DNA from: Podospora comata
Taxonomy: Eukaryota; Ascomycota; Sordariomycetes; Sordariales; Podosporaceae
NCBI GenBank assembly: GCA_017354895.1
Contig: CP071495.1
Location: 851,001 to 915,000, forward strand
Direction: 5' to 3'
DNA length: 64,000 nt
The notes beneath the pieces were generated by a model. That model searched no databases. It was not told the origin of the DNA and saw only the letters and a program-made list of their open reading frames with translations. The number at the start of each line of letters is the position of its first letter. Position 1 is the first letter of the stretch. This document shows positions 55,085-64,000 of the stretch, one piece after another. A program made the position numbers and the translations under genes.

Positions 55085-56023
55085 GCCCCTGCCATGAGGT
55101 TGGCGCCGGTCTGGGGCATTTTTTCTGCGCAAAGAGTTGACAAGTCAGTCCAAGGGCTGAATAGATAGCGATGGGAAACAAGTTTAGAGGTCTGTCAAAG
55201 AAGCGGCGCTGTGTTTGTATTCTTCATGCAAGCTGAACATCATGGTTGCGCGCGTAAACGGAGTGTTTGATGAATAACACGGTATCTGAGCGCGAAACTC
55301 TGTTTGGATATGATCTGAGCTTGACCCATATGTCCGTCAACAAGCGCTGCTGTATTTGTCCTTCTCATTTAAGCTTCAATTGATGGGATAGTGACAAAGA
55401 ATGATGGCTTAAATAAAGCATCGACTGTACATATATCTAAAATTGTTGCAATTATCGTATGCCGAGCTTCGATGGGTACCGAGCTTGAATAAAGTATGAC
55501 CTGAACAATAACACATGAAACTGCTGGTGACACCCCCGTGGCACAGTCAACCGTCATGTCGTAAGGTAATATGTCCATAACACACTCTTTCATAGCTGCA
55601 ATACGTCTGGCATATTCAGCAATGCTGCCGTTCGGATCAATGTTGAAGTCGGATGTCGTTAAAATGGCGGCTGCTCTTCGGCACATTCCCCACGTCAACT
55701 GTTTGGCCCCCACGTGGCGGCAGCTGACGAAGAGCTGGCGGCGGGCCTGGGGTGGCGTCCCAGGAAAAAGTGACGCTAAGCCTAATTGGAGGCAAAAGCA
55801 CACCTAATTCCATTGCATCCTACGGCCTTCGGCGCTGCGCTGTTCACGTCTCCGTCTTGACGCCAAATTTCCCACGGCTCCGTCATCTCTCCAGCCACCG
55901 CAACGCGACGACCACCGAATAGAAAACGATCCGCCACGGCGGCCATCATCAATGTGGACACCATAGACGGATAATCTCTTCTCACTCTCTCTTTTCCCTT
56001 TTTCTCTGCAACATCGGCCAGCC
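55085..56023. other. Upstream region of SPF1
   Basis: A 144-codon minus-strand frame (55369-55803) overlaps this region but lacks recognisable features. I treat the region as promoter. Confidence 0.4.
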
Positions 56024-59000
56024 ATGGCGCCGCTCGTCGATAACTCGCAGATTCAGTCCGCTGAACTGCTGCGCCCGCTGCCTCTGGCCCAGCATGCCTA
56101 CATTTGGCCGTTTGCCATAATATGGCCCATCTTTCTACGATACTATCTCAGCGAGGAACTCTACAACAAACACATCGGGGCGCAGGAATGGACATTTGTC
56201 TGGGTTGGCTCTATCATCACTGTCCAGGCGCTGACCTGGCTCTGCACACACTGGAGCGTTAACCTTGATGCCACGTTCACCGCCCGGAAGGTCCGCACCA
56301 TCGAGGATGCGAAACTGATCAAGGTTGTCCCAATTGCGAATGCCGGCTCTGCTGAGATTTGCAAGCTTGTTCGCGACAAGGTGAGCCCTCGCAAACCCCC
56401 GACATTCTGGCTTCTCGGAAAGCAAAGAACAAGTACAGGGTCTAATCTTGAAAAATGTTCAGGTCGGAGGCAAGCCCAACCTCTCGTTCCTTTTCCAAAA
56501 GCGCCGTTTTCTCTACGATCCCGAGACCAAGAAGTTCGGTACCCTTGCCTACGACATCGATGCTAGCCCTGCCCCAAAGCTTGAGAAGTTCCAGAAATCC
56601 AGGGGTATCACCAGCGCCTCCGAGTTGGAGCGCCTCGAGCAGCACTATGGCACCAACACTTTCGACATCCCAGTCCCAACTTTCACCGAGCTCTTCAAGG
56701 AACACGCGGTCGCCCCGTTCTTTGTGTTCCAGCTGTTTTGCGTGGGTCTCTGGCTGTTGGATGAATACTGGTACTACTCGCTCTTCACCCTGTTCATGCT
56801 CGTCATGTTCGAAAGCACCGTGGTCTGGCAGCGTCAGCGCACCCTTGTTGAATTCCGAGGAATGAGCATCAAGCCTTACAACATCTACGTCTATCGCCTC
56901 GGCAAGTGGACTGAAATCCAGAGCGACAAGCTTCTGCCTGGCGATTTGGTCTCAGTCTCGCGCACCAAGGAGGACAGCGGTGTTGCCTGCGATATGATCT
57001 TGGTCGAGGGTACTGCGATTGTGAATGAGGCCATGCTCTCCGGTGAGAGTACTCCTCTTCTCAAGGATTCAATTCAACTTCGTCCCGGCGAGGCTGAAAT
57101 CGATATCGAGGGTCTCGACAAGAACTCTTTCCTCTGGGGAGGCACCAAGGTCTTGCAGATTACCCATGGCAACACTGAAGAGGAGAGGCCTAAGCTTGCT
57201 TCAGGCGTTCCCGCGCCTCCTGACAACGGAGCCATGGCTATTGTCACCAAGACTGGTTTCGAGACTTCCCAGGGAAGCTTGGTTCGTACCATGATCTACT
57301 CTACTGAACGCGTCTCGGCCAACAACGCCGAGGCTCTGTTCTTCATCTTGTTCTTGCTTATCTTTGCTCTTGCTGCCTCTTGGTATGTCTGGGACGAGGG
57401 CGTTAAGAAGGACCGCAAGAGATCTAAGCTTCTGTTGGACTGCATTCTCATCACCACAAGCGTCGTGCCCCCTGAGCTTCCCATGGAACTCAGCTTGGCC
57501 GTCAACACCAGTTTGGCTGCTCTTGCCAAGTTCGCTATCTTCTGCACTGAACCCTTCAGAATTCCCTTCGCTGGCCGCATCGATGTGGCATGCTTCGACA
57601 AGACTGGCACTCTCACGGGAGAAGACCTCGTGGTTGAGGGTATCGCTGGTCTTGGCCTGGGCCACTCTGGCACTGACACCCCTAGGGAGACCGATGGCGC
57701 CCATAGCCATATGACCAAGGTCCACGATGCAGGCCTCGAGACCACCCTCGTCCTTGCCACTGCGCATGCTCTTGTCAAGCTTGACGAAGGGGAGGTTGTT
57801 GGAGACCCGATGGAAAAGGCTACACTCAACGCTCTTGGTTGGTCCTTGGGCAAGAATGATACCTTGACTAGCAAACCTACCACTGTTGCGACTACCGGCA
57901 TTGCTGGCACCGTTCAGATCAAGCGCCGTTTCCAGTTTTCTTCTGCTTTGAAGCGCCAGAGCGCTGTCGCCACCATCCATGCCACTGAGAACAAGGCCGA
58001 CCAAAGACTGAAGGGTACTTTTGTCGCCGTCAAGGGCGCCCCCGAGACGATCATGAAGATGCTGGTCACTGTGCCCAAGGACTACGAGGAAACGTACAAG
58101 TACTTCACTCGCCGTGGCTCCCGTGTCTTGGCGTTGGCTTACAAGCACTTATCTGTGGATAACGAGCTTGGTATGAGCAGGATCAACGACTTGAAGCGTG
58201 AGAAGGTGGAATCGGAACTTACTTTTGCTGGTTTCTTGGTTCTTCAGTGCCCTCTCAAGGATGATGCCAAGGAGGCGGTTCGCATGCTCAACGAGAGCAG
58301 CCACCGTGTCGTCATGATTACTGGAGATAACCCGCTTACTGCTGTTCACGTCGCCAAGGAGGTGGAAATCGTCGACCGGGATGTTCTCATCTTGGATTCT
58401 CCTGAGCACAGCGTGCATGGTGAGGAGAAGCTCGTCTGGCGCAGCGTCGACGACAAGGTTCAAATTGAGGTTGACCCCACCAAGCCTATCGACCCTCAGA
58501 TTATCAAGACGAAGGATCTCTGTGTTACCGGTTATGCTCTGAACAAGTTCAAAGATCAAGTTGGCTGGAAGACTCTGTTGCGCCACACGTGGGTGTACGC
58601 CCGTGTTTCGCCCAAGCAAAAGGAGGATATTCTCTTGGGTCTCAAGGATATGGGCTACTACACTCTGATGGCTGGCGATGGTACCAACGATGTCGGTGCG
58701 CTCAAGCAAGCCCACATCGGTGTTGCTCTTCTCAACGGCACTCAACAGGATCTGACACGCATTGCCGAACACGCACGCGACCAACGGATGAAGGGCATGT
58801 ACCAGAAGCAGGTCGACCTGATGAAGAGATGGAACCAGCCTGCGCCCCCCGTTCCTGCCATGATCGCCCACTTGTACCCCCCTGGACCCAGCAACCCCCA
58901 CTACGAGAAGGCCATGGAGCGCGAGGCTGCCAAGAGAGGTGTCACAGTCGCCCAGCTCGCCAAGGCCAACGGCACCGACATCGAGACTGTGACTTCTCCT

Positions 59001-60115
59001 GCCGCTCAGCAACTCATCAACCAAGACCAGCGGAGAGCTAAGCAATCTGATGCTGTGGCCAAGGCCACCAACTTTGCCGACAAGCTTCAACAATCCATGA
59101 TGGACGCTGAGCTTGACGATGAGCCCCCTTCGCTGAAGCTGGGCGATGCCTCCGTCGCCGCCCCCTTCACTTCCAAGCTCCGTAACGTCATTGCCATTCC
59201 CAACATTATCCGCCAAGGTCGTTGCACCCTTGTTGCCACCATTCAAATGTACAAGATTCTCGCTCTCAACTGCCTGATTAGTGCGTACAGTTTGAGTGTT
59301 TTGTACCTCGAGGGTATCAAGTTTGGCGACGGTCAGATCACCATCAGTGGTATGCTCATGAGCGTCTGCTTCTTGTCTATCTCCCGCGCCAAATCCGTTG
59401 AGGGTCTATCCAAGGAGAGACCCCAGCCGAATATCTTTAATTTCTACATCATCGGGTCCATTCTTGGCCAGTTTGCTGTTCATGTCGCGACGCTTATCTA
59501 CATTGCCCGGTTTTGCGATAGGCTTGAGCCGTAAGTTTCATCTTCCCCGCCTGCTGTCTACTCGCATGCTGACTTGAGCGTATTAGTCGCTCCGAAATGG
59601 TCGATCTCGAGGCCGAATTCTCCCCCTCCCTTCTCAACTCGGCCGTCTACCTCCTTCAGCTCATCCAGCAGATCTCCACTTTTGCCGTCAACTACCAGGG
59701 CCGTCCCTTCCGCGAATCGCTCTCGGAGAACCGGGGCATGTTCTGGGGCATTCTTGGCGTCACCGCCATTGCATTTTCCTGCTCCACCGAGTTTCTCCCT
59801 GAGCTCAACCAACAGATGAAGCTCGTGCCCTTCACCGAGGAGTTCAAGACTACCATGACAGCGGTGATGGTGCTGGATTATGTTGCTTGCTATGCTATCG
59901 AAATCGTTCTCAAGTTCTTGTTCTCGGACCTCAAGGCGAGGGACATTGCCGAGAGGAGACCGGAGCAGCTTGAGAGGGAGAGGGCGAGGAAGGAGGAGGA
60001 ACGCAAGAAGAAGGAAGAAGAGGAGGATAGAAAGAGGGAGGAGCAGGTGAAGGAGTTTGAGAGGAAACTGGAGGAGAATAAGAGGAGGCTGGCGGAGGCA
60101 TGGGGGAGGAATTAA
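56024..60115 (+). CDS. SPF1: P5A-type ATPase, ER transmembrane helix dislocase SPF1
   Basis: Exons 56024-56380, 56463-59530 and 59587-60115 give 1317 residues. Seen in order: N-terminal membrane region, an A-domain with AMLSGESTPL (TGES-like), the P5A signature VVPPELPMELSLAVN in the fourth core helix, the phosphorylation motif CFDKTGTLTGED (Asp498), ITGDNPLTA and the hinge GDGTNDVGALKQAH (about 857). The last exon ends in membrane spans and a Glu/Arg/Lys-rich coiled tail. P5A ATPases sit in the ER and remove misinserted mitochondrial tail-anchored and other transmembrane helices; loss perturbs ER sterol and protein quality control. A likely polyadenylation signal AATAAA lies near 60302. Confidence 0.96.
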
Positions 60116-61292
60116 AGGTTGTTTTATTATTTGGAATACATAAGGGGTTAGAAGTGTTCTAGAGCGGAGGGCACGTATTGATACCTTTGATGAATGATTG
60201 TGTCAGGGGTTGGTTGGGAACGGAAAAGATGGGTTTTGGGATTGGGTGGGTTGGAGCGAGGGCTTTTACACAAATGTACTATTTTTAGAGTTTTGAATGT
60301 ACAATAAAAGAATGTGATGTCATGACTATGGGTTTTGTGTTGAGATTGGCTTTGTGGCTTGGTGGTGTGGGATGGGCTATGGTGGTTATGGTTTCCAGTG
60401 TATCTAGTATAAATGATCCACCTCTTCCTCGCTGCGCCCACTTATTGGCCACGAGCAGTATGTACAAATTATAACCGCCGTTTTCCTTCTTGACAGCAGG
60501 CTAGACATTGGCCCTGTTTAATGTAACTTGTTCACCATCACCTGTGTCTACTTCTCAAATCGGATTCAGATGACTCCAACGCCACGCCAGCGGTCGTTGG
60601 TTGGTCAAGAGATTGTATACCTCAGAACAAACACATGGCCTGCCTCCAAGTACCTAAGGGATAGATAGGGAAAGTAGCGCTGGAGCTTGGTAGTAAAAGG
60701 GGCCAACTACCTGATAACATTCTCCTTATAGCAAACATTTAGTTTGTCCGAAACAGCACGGGGCCCTCTCCTCTTCTGTTCATGCATGCTAACTAACACA
60801 GTCCGGTCGAATCCAATGTCCTGGTCAACGCAAAGGTGGTAAGAGTGGAATCAGTCATAACATTTTTGTGACAAAAAGAAAAGAGAATAGTTAATACAGT
60901 GGTGAAGGCTGTCTAAAGGCTACCTCGACACAAGCAAAGCAAAGCCACAACAAAAGAGACATCCTGCTCTATGCTGGAAAAGAACATGTTCTATTCGCAG
61001 AGGCTCCTTCAAGCAAAAAGCAAACACAAGACGCCATCCCGTTTTGTCGCCTGCTAAAAACACTTGTCTCCCAGCTGGACTGGTACCAGCAACCCGAGAC
61101 ATCCATCAACCATACTTTTGTTGCCCGCAATGCACCACCCGCCCTCTCCTAGGTCTTTTTGTTAAGCCGCATTCATCACCGCCATCACAGTTTGCCGAGG
61201 TTCATCCGCACGAGGTCTTTTGGGCCGGTTGCCAAAAAGAAAAAGGCTAGGCCATCATTATTTTATTTGCTTGTAGGATAAAACGGCTGCAT
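60116..61292. other. Convergent 3' region of SPF1 and MDH
   Basis: About 1.2 kb between two convergent genes; only 3' UTRs expected. AATAAA near 60302 serves the plus-strand gene. Confidence 0.5.
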
Positions 61293-62489
61293 TTATTTGC
61301 CGGGGTTGGAGGCCACGAAGGCAACACCCTTCTCGATGTTCTTCTTGAGGTCAGCGAAGCAGGCCTGGAGGAGACCCTCCTCGATGGCGTCAACCTTGCC
61401 GACGGGGAGGATCTTCTCAACACCGTTGGGGCCGAGCTCAACCTTGGAGCTGAAGAAGTCAATGCCCTGGTCCTTGTAGAGGGGGCTGTCGACGAAGGTG
61501 GGCTCAATGACGCCCTTCTCGCCCTGAGCAGCGCGGAGGACGGAGTCGGCCATGCGGGCACCGGCCATGGCCATGGAGAGGGTGGCGGAACCGGCACCAT
61601 CCTTGGCCTTGACAACCTCATCACCACCGAACTGGACACGCTTGACGAGCTCGGCGTCGGAGGAGAGGTCGGGGTGGTTGGACTGGGAGAAGAGGGGGAC
61701 GATGGTCACACCGGAGTGGCCACCGACAACGGTGATGTTCTCATCCTTGGGGTCGGTGCCCTTCTTCTCGGAAACGAAGCGGGAGGCACGGACGACGTCA
61801 AGGGTTGTGACACCGAAGAGGCGCTTGGGGTTGTAGACACCCTTGGACTTGAAGACCTCGGCGCAGATGGGGACGGTGGAGTTGACGGGGTTGGAGATGA
61901 TGAGGATGTTGGCCTCGGGGCAGGACTCGGCGCAGGCCTTGGCGAGGTCGCGGACGATGGAGGCGTTGGTGTTGAAGAGATCATCACGGGTCATGCCGGG
62001 CTTGCGGGGAACACCGGCGGGGATGAGGACGACCTCGGAGCCCTTGAGGGCGCTGGCGAGGCCGCTGGGGGTGGCCTCGTAGCCCTTGACGGTGGACTTG
62101 GTGTTGACGTGGGAGACATCAGCAGCAACGCCTGTTTGAGGTTGGCAAGAACTGTCAGCTATTGATGGGACGAACGCGAGGCTGAGGCTCTCGGAGCTAA
62201 TTAGCTCCAAGGTTCGGACGACGTACCAGGGGCGCCACGGATATCGTAGAGGGCGAGCTCAGTGACTCTGGGGTTCTGCTTCAGGAGAAGAGAGAGGGGC
62301 TGGCCAATGCCACCGGCGGCACCGAGGACGGTAACCTTGGAGAGCTGTTCAAGTCAAAACCAGTCAGCGCTTGCCATTCATCACCCCGCACTAGTGCTTG
62401 GTAGTGGTATGTGCAGTGGTGTTGGCGATGGTGCATACCTGGCGGGCCGACACCGAGAAGGCGCGGGTCTGGATTCTGGAGGCAAACAT
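61293..62489 (-). CDS. MDH1: Malate dehydrogenase, mitochondrial
   Basis: Exons 62489-62439, 62344-62227 and 62131-61293 (minus) give 335 residues. The first exon encodes an Arg/Ser-rich presequence ([17 protein letters not shown]) for mitochondrial import. The NAD-binding loop is [17 protein letters not shown], the mobile loop is [18 protein letters not shown] with substrate-binding Arg, then [11 protein letters not shown] and the catalytic His in [16 protein letters not shown]. It oxidises malate to oxaloacetate with NAD in the TCA cycle. There is no C-terminal peroxisomal SKL signal (end is ASNPGK). The coding strand is rich in C-ending codons, in line with high expression. Confidence 0.95.
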
Positions 62490-64000
62490 TTTGACGGTGA
62501 TGATGATGGTCTTCGTGCGGCGGCAACGAGGATCTAGAAGGGGAGGTAGTGGTTCAAAGAAAAACAAATGCACCGGTCGAGAGGGAGGGAGCGGGTCGTT
62601 GAGGTAAAAAAAAGTTGGACCGATCCATCTTTAGCCTAGCGCTGTTGGGGAGGGCCAGGGGTGACAGTGGCGGGCCATTCTCGGAAGGATCGGACCTCGG
62701 AAAATCCCGCTGGATGGCCAATGAAATCGATCCACTTTTCAACCTCCGCTTGTCCTTGCCCCGGGGGATCAACGAGTGACGTCTTCGGCCGAGAGGGAAA
62801 ATGGATTTGTTTTCTTCGATTTTTGGATGCATGATTGTGTCGCTGGGTTCTTCCTGTTCCACGGCTCAAGTTCGAAGCCCGAGATGCCCAAATGCGGCAT
62901 CAGGACCCCATCACCACCTTCCAACTCCCGCCAAAACGGAATGTGGGGCATCCAATTTTTCCGCCATGTTCCAAGAGCGACACCGGACGGGCCGGGTAGC
63001 CAATGGCTTTTCGGCTTCGTGAATGAGCTCTCGGCTTCCACACATCAGGCCAACGGACTGTCGGACCTCCTCGAGATCGGAGCTTGATGGACGTGGCTGT
63101 AAGAGCGTGCCGAGTTCGATGTTAGCATATGATGCCGAGGTGCTCCACCTCCGCATTCCCGGCATTGGTCTGGTCCTTGGCGAATCGTTGGTAACTGTGC
63201 TTTTCCTTTCTCACCGTAGTCAATGATGGCCAGCATCCTAGACCTCCCGTTGGTTAGAGAAGCTGTCATAAACTATACTGGCCCCGTCTGGCGTAGACAT
63301 TCACCACGTCGTGGTGATAGCCAGCCGAATCTACGTCGTTGATTAATTGAGAGCATTTAGCTGAGCTTAACCCTTGCACCTTTGTTGACCAGCATATAAT
63401 CCGCTCCCACGGCCAGTAACCTCACCCATATCACCACATCGGGATTTAACCCTACAAGACCCAATGTTCCTTCAATTGAATGTGTCTAGCATGTCTTCGA
63501 GTCCTTCATTATGAGGGCACAGAAGAGGACGATGGCCGCGAAGACCAAGCCAGCAACGCTATGTCTCAGTTGAAGATGTCCATCCTAGCTAAGGATGTTT
63601 ACTGTCGCTTACTGACGCTGCTGGATATGTGCTTGGACGGAAGACGCTCGCTTGGGAATGGAGCTCGACGAGATTTCTCGCGCTTGCTTGCCAGATGGAA
63701 GATGTGCTCGTTTGCTAACGAGACAATGATGAGATTCTCTGGCGTCTGGTTGCCCGTCTTGGGGGGTGGGAATGTCTTCTTGATGTCATCCAAACATCGT
63801 CAAGACAAAACATCTACATTCGCATCCACTTCTGAACCTGTTTATATTCACCTTTGTGAATACATGATGGGTATTTTGCCTCGTTGTGAAAAGTTATTTA
63901 CCTGGTACTTTCTCAAAAACAGCTCATCAACCTTTTGTGTGTTAAATGAGTCTGAAGGGGCTCCTTGGATAGCTTTAATGTTCCCATGGTGCACGGGGGC
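62490..64000. other. Upstream region of MDH to window end
   Basis: No convincing gene. Short frames on both strands near 63600-63800 have no recognisable features. The first 300 bp next to the MDH start are probably its promoter. Confidence 0.4.

Noticed and set aside
57201-59246. Long minus-strand frames of 315 and 365 codons
   Set aside because: They lie opposite SPF1, whose P-type ATPase motifs are complete; they mirror its codon bias.
1-64000. A CRISPR array, bacterial operons or a prophage
   Set aside because: Spliced genes, a zinc-cluster regulator and an intron-bearing nuclear-type tRNA show that the DNA is eukaryotic; no regularly spaced direct repeats of CRISPR type occur.
26908-64000. 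A secondary-metabolite gene cluster around the LaeA-like methyltransferase
   Set aside because: No polyketide synthase, peptide synthetase, terpene cyclase or P450 is present in the window.

Overview
The window looks like nuclear DNA of a filamentous ascomycete, most likely a Sordariomycete and perhaps Sordariales. The grounds are short introns of about 50-85 bp with GTRNGT-type donors and CAG/TAG acceptors, a Zn2Cys6 regulator, an AA9 lytic polysaccharide monooxygenase, a cyanovirin-N-like secreted protein, a NACHT/NLR-type gene, a YVC1-type channel and a tRNA-Arg with an intron after position 37. The assignment to order is inference. Almost every protein gene had to be spliced by eye; exon joins are given in the entries.

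Left third (1-24 kb). The left edge cuts a METTL16-type RNA m6A methyltransferase on the minus strand. A gene-poor stretch holding one possible secreted-protein relic follows, then a five-exon AAA ATPase. Next come a secreted CVNH protein, an intron-bearing tRNA-Arg(CCG), and a divergent pair: a TauD-type dioxygenase and a Dal5/Soa1-type MFS transporter. Together these look like a sulfonate uptake and desulfonation unit. Ribose-5-phosphate isomerase is next, possibly with a longer mitochondrial form. A very long gene-free leader precedes a Zn2Cys6 transcription factor.

Middle third (24-43 kb). This part is accessory in character: a Jen1-like carboxylate transporter split by a 1 kb intron, a small secreted protein, and a tandem pair of related low-complexity proteins. 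The first of the pair carries a C2H2 finger and is broken near its 3' end. The second is a multiply frameshifted copy. A LaeA-like methyltransferase, a small soluble protein, a small secreted 8-Cys protein, a mucin-like single-pass membrane protein, a secreted alpha/beta hydrolase and a Thr/Pro-rich adhesin-like protein follow.

Right third (43-64 kb). A decayed NACHT/NLR gene has a frameshift, an in-frame TAG and a Walker A Lys replaced by Gln. Then come the vacuolar cation channel YVC1, an AA9 LPMO, a probable gene relic, a 78-residue basic protein and a short inverted-repeat element resembling a non-autonomous DNA transposon. The conserved housekeeping end has the ER P5A-ATPase SPF1 and mitochondrial malate dehydrogenase, convergent with each other. 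Conserved genes sit at both ends and lineage-specific or decaying material lies between them. Several lesions are C-to-T type changes at CpA that would fit repeat-induced point mutation (RIP), although the frameshifts need another cause.
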